Shown: piece by piece, positions 49,601-60,035 of the stretch
How the letters are laid out: each line of letters opens with the position of its first letter
Numbering within the stretch: the first letter of the stretch is position 1
Assembly (NCBI GenBank): GCA_964036295.1
Contig: OZ038465.1
Location: 3,357,115 to 3,421,114 of the forward strand
DNA length: 64,000 nt
Direction of reading: 5' to 3'
Origin: Plumapathes pennacea
Taxonomy: Eukaryota; Cnidaria; Anthozoa; Antipatharia; Myriopathidae
Position numbers and translations under genes: made by a program
Notes under the pieces: generated by a model
What the model was told of the DNA's origin: nothing
What the model saw: only the letters and a program-made list of their open reading frames with translations
Databases searched by the model: none

Positions 49601-49835
49601 CTTTGTCGATGTGATTTTGCCAGAATTCCAACATCACATGTCCGAGCTTGTCATTCCTCTCGCCAACACGACCAAGCTCCTCCTTCGGTTTTATAACAAG
49701 CCGCTGAGTGGTTGCCTGCCCACCGCCTGCCCAATTTGCGTGTATAACTCTGTCAGGATGGAACAGTTGACACTCGCATCCAACCACGGCGTGGAGTGGA
49801 GTGAGAGTGTTAGATCGAAAGCCTGGGAAATATGA
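31792..49835 (+). CDS. Large RCC1-repeat / helical solenoid protein, Claret/GLO-4-like (5' end not found)
   Basis: I trace 41 exons, all with AG/GT borders and consistent phase, adding to 4626 bases (1541 codons with stop TGA at 49833-49835). Order in the protein: a propeller-like N-terminal region (ALDPSGSWLACACMD), an alpha-helical solenoid (KYEHALKLYQLSK), about seven RCC1 blades (CGxxHTLAL..VYxWG), more helices, and a C-terminal segment with CNHHF and CPIC. Drosophila Claret and C. elegans GLO-4 are RCC1-type putative exchange factors for Rab32-like GTPases in lysosome-related organelles. They are the best fit I recall for RCC1 blades in such a large protein, but I cannot align them here. 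Alternatives are another RCC1 family or an HPS5/VPS-like tether. The propeller start and initiator methionine are missing. No frameshift is seen. Exon blocks are listed in the four following entries. Confidence 0.8.
32502..32697. mobile_element. Inverted-repeat element in RCC1 gene intron (first of two abutting)
   Basis: TTTTTATTATTTAGACACGAG.. near 32502 and ..CTCGTGTCTAATATAATAAAAAG near 32675-32697 are inverted copies of each other and enclose about 140 bases. No coding function. It lies in the intron after exon 32352-32427. Confidence 0.7.
32699..32842. mobile_element. Hairpin element in RCC1 gene intron (second of two abutting)
   Basis: TTACACGGCGG..GAAGATATGAATTTTATTTTC (from about 32701) is mirrored by GAAAATAAAATTCATATCTTC..CCGCCGTGTAA (to about 32840). 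Arms are ~60 bases with a CTCGCGAAGCGCTCG centre. It directly follows the previous inverted repeat. Confidence 0.8.
34850..35262 (-). pseudogene. Arg/Lys/Glu-rich repetitive ORF remnant, probably transposon-derived
   Basis: Read on the minus strand, several frames encode basic repeats such as REARLQKRREQARARRNRE and KRVTQTTPQREQRLKANRE. The DNA shows an imperfect ~135-bp direct duplication. Such arginine/glutamate-rich repeats occur at the N-termini of PIF1-helicase or OTU-like proteins of cnidarian Helitron-type elements, from memory. Frameshifts break it into pieces of about 60 codons, and it sits in an intron of the RCC1 gene (33926-35713) in reverse orientation. A dead fragment. Confidence 0.4.
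36838..37180. mobile_element. Inverted-repeat element in RCC1 gene intron
   Basis: GAAGACACCGCGGAAATACGTT near 36844 is mirrored by AACGTATTTCCGCGGTGTCTT near 37154-37174. About 340 bases in total, no coding potential, in the intron between exons 36717-36782 and 37316-37518. Confidence 0.7.
37796..42028 (+). other. RCC1 gene block B: helical solenoid exons
   Basis: Exons 37796-37904, 38022-38090, 38265-38339, 38589-38669, 39174-39229, 39425-39521, 40006-40132, 40247-40302, 40754-40905, 41099-41162, 41449-41552 and 41965-42028. The translation is helix-rich (EESLIMGKYEHALKLYQLSK, VAQFAKHGRVADILGYLRQ, LLSHLLSLDEDCLVHIARVL), resembling the clathrin-type repeats of membrane-tethering subunits. 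It then becomes Ser/Lys/Asn-rich (GQGNSKENNNRKR) as a linker to the RCC1 part. Confidence 0.75.
39028..39058. repeat. Poly-C tract in intron
   Basis: About 30 consecutive C residues. Similar C or G homopolymers occur at about 42788-42807, 48263-48285, 52855-52872 and 60636-60660. Confidence 0.95.
42181..42347 (+). repeat. 60-bp triplication of a 3' splice site and exon start
   Basis: Three copies with exact 60-base spacing begin at 42181, 42241 and 42301, each with TGTAG(A/G)GTGGTACTGTG. Only the third belongs to the real exon (42306 onward). The first two lack one G in GTGGAT. Decoy acceptors therefore sit 120 and 60 bases upstream of the true one. Using the 42246 decoy adds 60 bases in frame, but those codons end at the TAG of the true acceptor (42303-42305). 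Confidence 0.9.
43945..43979. repeat. Poly-T tract in intron
   Basis: About 35 T residues just after exon 43639-43911 of the RCC1 gene. The following 44000-44300 is intronic without other features. Confidence 0.95.
45480..45666. repeat. Alternating purine-pyrimidine (GT/GC) intron segment
   Basis: About 190 bases dominated by GTGCGTGT/GCGCGT steps, directly after the exon ending at 45444. Sequence of this type can adopt Z-DNA. It produces spurious Thr/His/Arg-rich frames on the minus strand. Confidence 0.85.
46661..46694. repeat. (TTG)n run forming the polypyrimidine side of an acceptor
   Basis: About eleven GTT units end six bases before the AG (46699-46700) of RCC1 gene exon 46701-46817. 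A second GTT run lies at about 46405-46430. Length changes here could affect splicing of the downstream exon. Confidence 0.85.
47118..49835 (+). other. RCC1 gene block D: C-terminal helices and Cys/His cluster
   Basis: Exons 47118-47181, 47305-47392, 47581-47650, 47864-47976, 48123-48189, 48655-48761 and 49097-49835. Helical segments (ESLTAALLMLKKHYPAEAMI, DYLSASIIYENLDQWSQ) are followed by an acidic low-complexity stretch and, in the last exon, VVVFTCNHHFPRVYF..LPTACPICVYNSVR. The C-x2-H/H and C-P-x-C spacing could bind a zinc ion, as in the C-terminal RING-like ends of Vps tethers; this is inference. Confidence 0.75.
47660..47748. repeat. 24-bp minisatellite in intron
   Basis: AACAACAACACTAACAACAGC-type units repeat with a period of about 24 bases, about 3.5 copies, immediately after the donor at 47650. 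Confidence 0.9.
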
Positions 49836-51013
49836 AACGTTTTCGATATAAAAACGGTCTGATTACCCGTTTGAAAGTTCCATATCCATGCGCCGCGCCA
49901 GGATGTTAGTCCGTATGCTCGAGAACCAATTTTGGGCGCGGTATACACTAATGTTTTCATTCGAAAACGTCCACTTTGGAACCGTTCACGAAAACCTCCG
50001 TTTTCAAGACATCGTTCAAGGGCCTTTTAGTGTAGACAGAAGGGGACGCATCGAAAAAAGACGTTTTCAGGCAAAAGCGTTTAGTGTTGCCTTGGTCACT
50101 CTGTGCGACGGTGAAATGTAGACTATATCGACGTGAGGTTGTGTAGATTTGCTGAACGCCATGAAGAATGTTTTGGCTGACGTATTGCCCTTCGTCTTTT
50201 TACTCTGACAACGGACTATCGCTTACTCTGGTCTCAGGGTTTCTCGCTCGTTGTTGCTTCGCATTGACAGCTCCTCGTTCTCTGAAAGACAACCGGGTAG
50301 CTAACGCTCAAAACGTAAGCCAAAACATGAGTTACGGCGTTCAGCATCAACCTTATGCAGATAGATTCTGTGTTTCACCTCCACGCCGACCGTTCTTGAT
50401 ATATTCTATGTCTATGCTGACCGATTTTGTTTGTGGTGACAATTTGTTGTACTATGGATGCATGTGGTTATCTCCCGATCAGATGCCCTCCGACATGAAG
50501 CGGGAACACAATCGCATTTCAACCAATGCATTTGTTACACATTCTTTACGGCGTCCAAAATGAACTCTCGTTTCGACATACTTGCGCTGCCAGTGGAATA
50601 TGAATGCCAGACGACTGACAGGTTTCAGTGTCAAAACGGCATAATATAGACGTATATGGACAAAAGGATCATATTTGCATAACATTAGGTTTATTAGCTT
50701 CTGAAAATATACAGAAATGTAGGCTACAGGCTGAGGTTTATGTCTCAAACAACTCAGCACATTTTTATTACATTAGTTATTAATTTTCATCCAAAATGAT
50801 CAATATTACATGGCTCTTACATATACTCTGTCACCTTTGTTGGTCTCATATTTCTCTTCATCTGCCATTTCACAGTGCAAAGGCCAACACAAACTTCATG
50901 GAACCATCACAACACAATAATCAGAAGCATAATTATAGAATATTTTGAAATGTAAGCAAAAAATTTGAAGATTAATCATCCTTTTTTTGGGGTGAAAATA
51001 AATTCATTTAAGT
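49836..51013. other. 3' region between convergent RCC1 gene and CFAP276
   Basis: Includes the 3' UTR of the RCC1 gene (polyadenylation site not clear) and two stretches (about 49930-50090 and 50480-50650) with AAAACG / CGTTTTC motifs in both orientations, typical of dispersed short inverted-repeat elements. No coding exon recognised. Confidence 0.45.
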
Positions 51014-51019
51014 TTTATT
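51014..51019 (-). promoter_or_regulatory. Polyadenylation signal of CFAP276 (AATAAA on minus strand)
   Basis: TTTATT on the + strand, i.e. AATAAA on the minus strand, 36 bases after the CFAP276 stop codon. Confidence 0.65.
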
Positions 51020-51054
51020 GCAAAACACAGTATCACACACACATATATGCTACT

Positions 51055-53743
51055 TTAGGTTGTGTAAAATCCACCATCGTGTTTACGAGAATATCCTCCA
51101 TTGGTCGCGGCACTGTGGTGACTTTCTAAATTGATAAACAAAAGAATATTGAATTTTAGTATATAGTGAATAGTGCTTTTCGCGCGCTCTGATTGGCTCC
51201 TCAATCTCGGAATATCAAGTACTATTCACCTCCTGGCGGTTTCCGGTAAAACAAAATGGCGCGCGAACCCAATTTTTGCCCACTTTTGTCGGAAATAAAA
51301 TAGCTATTCAGTGTTGTATCCAGAGCGCGTCATTGTGTCCTGGGACGCACAAATCTCAATTTGGACGCAAAAAATTCCAGCAAGTGCGTCCGCTGGACGC
51401 ACTCGAATAATTAATTGACAAGCGACTCTTCGGAACGCGACCCACTAAGCGGAAAGCCGACGCTGATCCTTCACCACTGATAGCGCGTCGGTAAAGCCCG
51501 ATTGACGCGTTGCAACTTTCGCTTACGACACGAATAAAAAATCACTCCGTGATTTGGTTTTCTGTCGCATACGACACGAAAAAAGTATAACAATTTCGTA
51601 AAGGGTTAAATCCTGGAATGCGAGTGTGACTGAACAAATATTCGATAAATGTTACTGTAAACCACTGGCTGTTCGAGCGGCTCAGTTTATCGCGACGTGC
51701 ACACCTTTTATCGATCACGACGACACCGCTTTTAATATGTCAAACGGTCCGCATACAAATCTTAAAACATTGACCTGTAGTCTTGCACATCGACTGAAAA
51801 TCAAGCTGTCAATTTTCCGCATAGCGTGGTGAAATTTGATAATCAAAAGAATTGAGTTCAGATTTGCATAAATATGTTTTGTGCGTATGGCGGACGTCAA
51901 TAAAATACTTTTAGCCGAAAACCTCCTCGAAAGAGAACAAAATGTGGCAGGAACATAAAAAATGTCCTATCGGCTTGTTATTTGTTTGGTACAAAAATAA
52001 GCGATGTGAATAATGACGCGCCACGAATATTAATATTAAAAAATGAATATTAATTAGTTGGACCCCACAAAATTCTACTTGGACCCCTAAATTTTGGAAG
52101 AGGGGGTCCCGGACCCCCAGTTTTGAAATCCTAATCCTGGATACAACATTGGCTATTTGGGAGTTGGCTATTAAACGTGTGTGGTATATACTAAAACACC
52201 GAAACGGCTTGGTAAATATCCACCGCTATTCACCTCCACTTCGGCAAATAATTGTTAAACAGTCAGTACTTTTCTAGATAGTGAATTGGAAAAAAATGAA
52301 GTCTAGGGATGCTCAGCTAGTCTTATGCTTATTGAATGAGTGCATTTGTGTTGAGGGAGGGGTGGGTCTGTGTCAGTTGGACAGTATCTGTTCAGGCTCA
52401 TCCTTTCACTCCAGGGGAGATTTTTCCAAATTGTCTCTTTTCAGCCACTCACCAATATACATGTACAGTTTCACACAGTATGTATATCTTGCTAAGATAA
52501 GGGCTGATTGAAATATCAATTCTCAATCCTTACATAACTTATATTTTCTTGTTGATTGGTTGGAAGAGTTTCTTCTGAGCTTAGGGATTGTGAAGGATAA
52601 ATTTAGTTACTCACCTATGGCTCCATTGATGCTGTGGATGCTTTCTCGTTTTGTGCTTGTGCTCTTTACAAGTGGAAGTTTGTACAGGTCTACCTCAGGC
52701 TCAGCAGGAGGGGGTCGATTCTTCAGGATACGCCTATAGTTTCAAAATAATTTATTAAGATCTGTTAATTGTCATTAACTGAACAATTTGACAAAAAAAG
52801 TTGCTAGCGTACTGATAACAGTGTATCGGGGGTCTTGCTTCCATTTATCTTTTTGGGGGGGGAGGGGGGGGGGTGGGTTGGGGGTGGTACGGAACAGGGA
52901 GTCTGAAATATTTTACAGCACAATGCCCATCCAAATTTCTGAGGATAGCCCAGTCATGCAGAGGAGGTATGTTATGAAATGTACCATCAAAGTCAGGAAG
53001 CACCTAATTAAAGCCTAATGCAGTACCCCCACGTAGTGTGAACCATCTTACCCATGAGGAAGTCCAGCTGTTTCATGTTGAACAAGGGTCTCGGCTTTTG
53101 AGTGCAAGAACTCATTGTGATGGTCGTATGTGGACTTAATAACAAAGTCTAAACTGTCATTTGGAGCCTGTAAGAAAGACAGATCTGTGCATGACACTCA
53201 GATAATGACACATTTTAATATAAGTACAGTGAGAGTTTTCTTATTGCTTTTAAGAATAAAATGGTTCTTCAAACACCAACTTCAAACACAAAAGGTAACG
53301 TTACCTGTGGGTCGTAGTGGAATACTTCCCTCCTGGAGCTGCTCAGTGTTGATGTTCTGTAGAGCCGGTCCCACGGTTTTCCTTCGGGACTCGCGTTCAT
53401 CTGTGGGTTGTCTGTTGAAACCTAGTAAAGGTAAACAAGCAAAAAGTAGCACAGTCAAGCGACAATAGCATCTTCCATCTACTGTAGCCTTCCTTTCCTT
53501 TCTTCTGCTCTGATTGTGATCAAAAGACAACAATTGGAAAGCGGTACGTCTCGATTTTTCAACTGCGCGTCGCTTCCGGCCGATGCTGTATCAATATCGC
53601 GTTCGAATTGAAAATGACAAGTTTTACTGCTTGCGGCACTAAACAAATCCCGCAATTCAAAGAAACGGTACCTGTTCAGATTGGGGTCCCACGAAGTTGC
53701 TGTCATTTTCGAGCCTTGGGAAAGGATAAGGATCGCGCGGCAT
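51055..53743 (-). CDS. cfap276: Cilia- and flagella-associated protein 276
   Basis: Five exons on the minus strand: 53743-53672, 53421-53305, 53167-53052, 52733-52615 and 51125-51055, giving 164 aa. Start ATG is at 53743-53741 and stop TAA at 51057-51055. The protein starts [14 protein letters not shown], has [23 protein letters not shown], then [21 protein letters not shown] and [12 protein letters not shown], and ends [16 protein letters not shown]. This matches the human CFAP276 (C1orf194) layout: [49 protein letters not shown] (from memory; about 169 aa). The family protein sits inside the lumen of axonemal doublet microtubules and stabilises motile cilia. It diverges from the FAM120 gene next door. 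Confidence 0.93.
51166..52260. mobile_element. Interrupted repeat element in CFAP276 intron 4 (outer part)
   Basis: The left part (GTGAATAGTGCTTTTCGCGCG, about 51166-51311) and the right part (ATATCCACCGCTATTCACC, about 52149-52250) look like the two halves of a GAATA/TATTC-ended element split by the insertion described next. Borders are approximate. Confidence 0.4.
51312..52148. mobile_element. 837-bp element with 12-bp terminal inverted repeats
   Basis: TGTTGTATCCAG at 51312-51323 is perfectly inverted as CTGGATACAACA at 52137-52148. Inside lie GGACGC and GGACCCC motifs near the ends and no intact transposase. It is probably a non-autonomous DNA transposon inserted into an older repeat in the last intron of CFAP276. 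A clear target-site duplication could not be read. Confidence 0.65.
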
Positions 53744-54019
53744 TTTAGAAAGCTTCCTTTACGAACAGCGTGTTGGTTTTGATCAAATGGCGTCGCGTTG
53801 CTATGAAAACGTGTTTGTATCCCACAAGCCTTTGGGTGCCGAATACATCCCAGGGGTCTTCAGGGGCTAAAGATGTCCCAGAATGCCCGGCGGCGGAGAT
53901 GAGGTGTTATGGCGATCAGAAGAACACGTGTATATTGCTTGTAGTTGGCATTTAGGCTTTTCTTTCTAGATTCACTTACAAAGCTTTCGGGGTTTGCGGC
54001 CCCTCGCAGCAGCATCAGG
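53744..54019. promoter_or_regulatory. Probable bidirectional promoter, CFAP276 / FAM120
   Basis: 276 bases separate the divergent start codons. The segment has CG dinucleotides (GCGTTGG, GGCGTCGCG, CCCGGCGGCGG), no convincing TATA box close to either ATG, and no repeat. Head-to-head spacing this short implies shared control, or at least 5' UTRs that overlap in promoter DNA. Two ATGs within it (e.g. 53787) are not in the FAM120 frame. Confidence 0.65.
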
Positions 54020-57000
54020 ATGGGAGTGCATAATCTACAGAGTTTTGTAGAGACAAATTGCCCGACAGCCTCTGTGCCGTTTGACCTGAAGGATCTGACG
54101 GCTGGGAGGTCTTCTGGTCCGGCTTATATTTTAGTTGATGCGCTTAGCTGTCTGAAGTTTCTCTATGGTCCAGGAACTGACTGGGTCTGCGGAGGCCAGT
54201 GGAACGAAATGCTGCGAAGCGTGGAGAATTTTGTGAGGTCGTTTCGCCAGTTGAACATTGAACTTATCGCGTATTTTGACGGCGCAGCGGGGCCAACTAC
54301 TTCGAACCAATGGATCAAGAACGAGGAGCAAAAACGACAACAGATCCACCAAGTCCTCGTTCACCTCATGAGATATCGCTCGTACCCAGGAAAGAAACTT
54401 TATGTTCCGCCGTCCGTGGTCGGCATGTGTTTACGTCTGGCTTTCCAAAGTTGTGGCGTTACAGTTTGCACCTCTGTGGGCGATCTCCGTGAGGAAATGG
54501 TTTCGTACTACAGGAGCGAATTGCTCGCTGGCATCGTGGGGTATCATGCGGACTTTATCCTTTTACGTGTTCCGCGATATTTGTCTGCGGAACACCTAAA
54601 ATTCAGCAAGAAGAGTGTTACCACTGTTCGTTTTGATCCCGAAGTTGTGTTTAATGAACTCGAGTTGCACCATAATCGTGTTGGACTCTTTGCCAGTTTG
54701 CTTGGAAATGACTTGCTTCCTGAGGAATTTCTGGCCCCGTTTCATTGGTCACTGATTGAATCAGACCATCCCCTCTCACAGCAGGTAAGCGCTTTAATGT
54801 GTGTGTTTTCTGACACGTCAGTCCTTCGGGGGGTGCTGTTAACAATCTTGTGGGTTCTAAACACTTTGTTGTATGTGTATGTACTTGTATGAAGCCAGTC
54901 TGAAGTGACCAGACTTCTCTCTTAACTAGACATACTTTCTTGGACCATTGAGAACCAAAGTTGTGGGCATGATGCATGAAGAACTCCTAGGGCAACATTG
55001 AAAGTCTCCACTTCCACATCTCAGATCAGGAACAAAATCTGTGTCTTGTCACTGATCAGTTCTTATCACATGAGGTCAAGACTATCAACCATTACTCTCA
55101 GAGGTTCTTTCGTCGCTTGCGACTTTAGTGTTGATCAAAATAGGAATGTATGGTAGCCAGGGAGGCTTAAAAGCAACCTCACACAAAACTTGACTGAATT
55201 TTGTGTATGCTGCCATCTTGTGGTGTCAAATGGTTGCCCCTGATATTATGTTACAAAATAAATGGCACATGCTGTATTGTGGAATCCCTTATGCTTGACT
55301 ACTGCAGCCATTGACAGATTTCTGACTGATGTTCACAGAATCAACCAAGTCCAAAGTGTCTCTTCCCACCAAGTGATGCCACAATCAAGAATGTCCTCTC
55401 CTACACCAAGCAGTTTTCTGATGTTAACAACTTGTCCTGGATTGCCAGTCAAGTCTTTAGGTTGGAAAATCACAACAAAGAGGACTTGTTAGACAAGTTG
55501 AAACAGTCAGTCGAGTACTATAATCAAGCAAACTACCCACACCCTGTGGAAGTTCCAGAACAAGCAGGTAATAAAATCAGATACTTCTCTGAAGTAAGTT
55601 TGTTTGAGGTTATTGAGAAGCTCCCTGCCTTTGAAAAAATAATAAGGAAAAGTACACTGTATGCAAATCTTAGCTCTTTGAGCTGAATCAAGTTTCCATG
55701 TCAGTGCAGGCACATTGTGAAGCCAAAAGTTAACACAATATTCTTTTTGGAACAAAGTGTAAATATCTCTCACTATTTCCTTGTCTTTGCACCCTGAGAG
55801 TGCCTCTTTTCATTTCAATCAGTTGCATGTGGTTCAGTATAGAGTGGTAGAGTGAAGATGTCACAAAAATATGTTTCTAAAATAGTGGGTTTCTTCCAAC
55901 TGTTCAAAATGAACTATCTGAATAACTGTTCACATACACACAATCCACATCGATTGTTTTTGGTCAAAAAATCTTCATTTGTGAACTTTTCTTTCCTGGG
56001 TTTCACTTACACTCCACAGGGGACAAGCCAAGCTACCCAGTTTCTGAGTACAGCTCCTGTGATAACATGAAGCCACTGGGAAGAGGAAGGAATGAACACC
56101 AGTACCAGAAAATGTGGCAGCACTGGCAACAGCACCAACAGATCCCACGTCCACTCACCCCTACCCAGATCCTTGATAATGAGGTTAGATAAATAAAACA
56201 TTATTTTTATTTCCTAAGCCCTGTCTGTGTTACATTTTGTATTAGAAAGTGTATTTCAGAATGCTGTCAATTCTTTTCCAATTGAGATTTTCTTTTCACT
56301 CCTGGGCACATTATGTAGGTAATCATAGATTAAAGCTAATAGATTAGTACTCCTCCCAATTTGAGCATTCACAAACAGAGCAAGTATCGAGAACTGAAAA
56401 ACCAACCAACTTTGTGTTCCCACCATCTGCTGACAGGTGTATTATATGTGGTGTTTATTGATAGTAAAGAGTATTACTCTGTACTAGCAGGACCCCCATA
56501 AAATATGGGAAGTGCTTTTGCAATTTCTCCTGACTTTGTTCTGGTTTGTCTTATTTGGAAAACGTCTGAAACAACTGAAATGAGATTATATGGAAATACA
56601 AACCAAGAGAATTGTACATGTATGTCGTAGCATCTTTGATATTTATGTTTTGTCTGGTATTGTTTTTACCCAAGACTCCCACTTCTGGTCCAACTGTTGT
56701 CACCCCAGAGGACCAACAGGTAGAGCAAGCACTGAACAGAATGCAGATCACAGATACCCCAATAAACAATGATGTAATAGAAACCCCTCCTGCTCAAACA
56801 ATGTCACCTCCACAAGAGTCGTCTCCAGGTCTTCAGGGCCCACCGCAGGCGTGGGTCACACCCACTTCCTCAACAGCTGCCATGGCAACCTCACCAACTT
56901 CAATACTCCCGACTCCTCCCCCGTCAGTTGGGAGTTCTCCCATGACCAACACAGTGCAAACGGAACTGAACTGTAGCACTGGCCAGGAAGCAGGTACTGT

Positions 57001-60000
57001 ACTGTATTTCCCCTTTAAAATGCACATAGACATATATAAAGCAAAGTTCTGTGTTGAGTTATAGAAGCACTTAGGAATTTGAGATTGTGTTCTTTGAGAC
57101 TAATATCATGTCCTTTCAAATTCCAAACACTTCAGTTCTATAACTCAGCATGACACATTGACAAGGGATTACTTCTTGTGTTTACATCTAGAAATGTGCA
57201 GAATAATCTGATGCTGAATTTAGTTCCCAAAATGAAAGAAAGTAATCTTTAAACTTTTTGGTGACCCTGAGAATGGTAGATCAAGGATTTTGGTACACAA
57301 AGAACTGGGTGAAGGGAACCTTTAATTTGTTCTATTTTAATAATTATGCTTTTTTTGTTCAGGTAGTCAGGCAAAGCAAAATAAATTAATGGATTCTGTA
57401 AGGCAAGCACTCTTGGTGCTCCATTCCATTAAATATACATTTAATCATAAACATCTGTTGTTCTTTTTTATTACAGAAGAAGAAGTCCTGCAGGGTGTTG
57501 TGTCAACAATTTCCCAGAAAGTCCTGCAGGTGACTAAGGCACGCCACCAGTCAGGTGTTATGTCGCCATTTGTCTTCCAAGTTCTCACCAAGGGTGAAGT
57601 AACCATTGGTAGCAACCTAGAGGATGAACACTGCACAGACCGCCTGCCATCTGCACTCCTATTTCGCCCAATCAGGCAGTACGCCTATGGAATCCTGTAT
57701 GACAAGAGGGCATTCGAGACAAAGCAAGATGTTCGTCCTGTTGAACCACCACCTGCAGTGAAAGAATGGTGTGTTTATAAAGGGAAAGCTCTGAACAAAC
57801 CAGACTTAGTTGAGGCACTTAGTATGAGCTGGGATGTTCCAAAACTGGACAACTTGTGGCTCAGCATTGGGCAGAAAGATGATTCCAATCGACTGAAAGC
57901 CTTCTTGACTTGTATGAAGAGCGACATTCCACACATGACACAGACTTCATTTGTCCCTCAAAGACTCATCATTATTTGCTGCATTTTGAGGTGAGTAGCC
58001 AGTGAAATTGGCCATTTTCAAGATACTTGTTGCCTCTGTTTAAAAACGAGGTCCTCTGAGAATCCTTACTTATAAAACTAGTTTTCATGAAAAGAAAAAG
58101 AAAGAGCAAAAGTCTTTCAATATTACTTTTTAATAGTAACATTATTTGTCAACTTGTCGATCATTCTGACCTACTCTTATTTCTAAATGAAAATATTTCC
58201 ATTTAAAAACTAGTTCCATTTTAATGAAAATGAACACGTGAGTAAAGGTAATTTTCAAGTGAAAGACGTTGCACTAGATATTGTGTGAAAACAGAGGCAG
58301 AAGGCAAGTCAGAAGTGGCCCATTTAATACTGGAACATCATTTGGGGGTTGACTGTGTCATGTGACTGTTAAACAGCGCTCTTTAAACGCACGTGTCTTT
58401 TGTGCAGGTACCTGCTGCAGCAGAGCTGCGTGGGTCGTGCCTTCCTCCACCCGCGTGAATTAGACGCGTTCTTAGCCCAGGCTCTGTCGCCACACCTTAC
58501 CACGGACTGCAATGCGTCCAACCTGGGACAGATCAAGCTCAATCGCGTGGAGATGCGAGGTGTGCAGCTCGCGGCGATTTTCATGCGAGGCGTCGACACC
58601 GCCAGCTTCGCCAATGACGCGTGCGGTGCGCCGATTCCGAACGAGTTGGTGTGTCCATGGAACTACTTTGACGGCAAGCTCTTCCACAGCAAGTTCTTAA
58701 TGGCTGCCGATAATGCTTCCCTTTTGGAGCTTTGCGACGGCAAGGTGAGATGGAAAGCTTTAAAGTATCTTCCTCGACTTCTTCCTTTGCGCGTTAAACA
58801 TAAAATATCGTATCAAATCAAAGTTTAACCGACTTATCAAGTGTTACTACATTACAAATGGCTTCCGTTGACTTGTTCCTGGAAGATGATCACAAATTTA
58901 GTTGAGAACGAGAGTTACCGTATTCACTTTTCTTAGTAGACCACAACATGCAACCTCTCTTTTTTCTATTACTCGTTTTTACAAACGAGACACATTGAGA
59001 GGGGCACATGCGGCAGGAATTTCTCACTATTTTGTTGTATTGTGTCCGCAGAATGGGCGTGTGGAAAAACTGCAGCGCATGAGGTGGTGCATAACAGAGG
59101 GTCTCAACCTGGACCTCTCTTCACCCGGTCTCCGCTCCACACCCATGATGATGCCACCGCGTTTCCCGGGCGGCATGACTGGAGGCAGAACGGGAGATGG
59201 GCTCTTGCCTACGCCCTTCTTCGGCCCGGTCCCGCCAGCTTTTCAGAGTGTACCCCTGCCCGGCACCAACTTTCACCCTGCGGGATTCATGGGCCCGCAA
59301 CACTTCCAGCAGTCGGCAGCGGCGGCGGCGGCGCGGGGACGCGGCATGACGAGCAGGCGGCCGGTGTCAGGTCTCGGAGGGACGCTAGAAGTGGCAGGAG
59401 TGCCCATTGCGCAGTGGAGTGGCAACAAAGCTGGGCGCGGGTACAGTGAGAAGAACCGCATCATCGTGGGTGGTCAGAACAGCGTGGAACTCGGTCATCA
59501 TCAGCGTGGCCACAGGCGCGGCCGTGGGGGAGCACGTGCGCGGCACGCGGGCTCCGGGGCTCGCAGCGTCACGTGGGCGATGGACGTAGACCGGATGTAC
59601 GATCACAGCATCGGCTATCACGAGCCGCCGAAGCCCGTCGGGCAAATCCGAGAGGGTGGCGACGGCGGAAACGAAGTCCAAATGGTCACTCGCGAGCGAG
59701 GTGATGGAGCCAACGACGTAGAAAATCACCACGGAGAGCGTATTGGAGTCGTGGCTATGCAGCCCACAGTGCCCCAGCCCTCTCCCCTCGGGTACAAAGA
59801 GCAGAGCTACATTGGCCCGCTTCATGAGGTCACGCAACCCGCCGAAGTTGGTGGCGTCGACATTGCGCCTGTAATTTTGACCAAGACTGCTGACAGCATG
59901 CCTGGTTTGGGGCGCGGGCACGGCGTGCCTCTTGGTGGAGCGGAGCAATTACCCCTGGGTACCCCTGCTGATCAGCCTGTTGAAGGCGGTGGTAGAGGCC

Positions 60001-60035
60001 GCGGGTGGTGGTGGGAAAAGCAGGTCCAGCCATAG
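54020..60035 (+). CDS. fam120: FAM120 family protein (constitutive coactivator of PPAR-gamma-like)
   Basis: Seven exons: 54020-54784, 55339-55567, 56020-56183, 56675-56993, 57477-57990, 58408-58744 and 59052-60035, phases consistent, 1103 aa (human FAM120A is about 1118 from memory). Residues 1-255 are an XPG/FEN1-like nuclease fold: MGVHNLQSFVE start, ILVDALSCL, YFDGA, LFASLLGNDLLPEEF, FHWSL. A Pro/Gln-rich middle follows, then the conserved C-terminal module (FVFQVLTKGEV, LFRPIRQYAYGILYD, LVEALSMSWDVPKLDNLWL, RELDAFLAQALSP, FANDACGAPIP, YFDGKLFHSK). Last is a Gly/Arg-rich tail (HRRGRGGARARH, GGRGRGWWW) that probably binds RNA. FAM120A is an RNA-binding scaffold in oxidative-stress Src signalling. 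Vertebrate members have a degenerate active site; here YFDGA keeps the aspartate, while the later acidic pair reads HADF. Confidence 0.93.

Noticed and set aside
50168-50563. 131-codon ORF after the RCC1 gene
   Set aside because: No domain, no splice context, and it overlaps dispersed repeat sequence.
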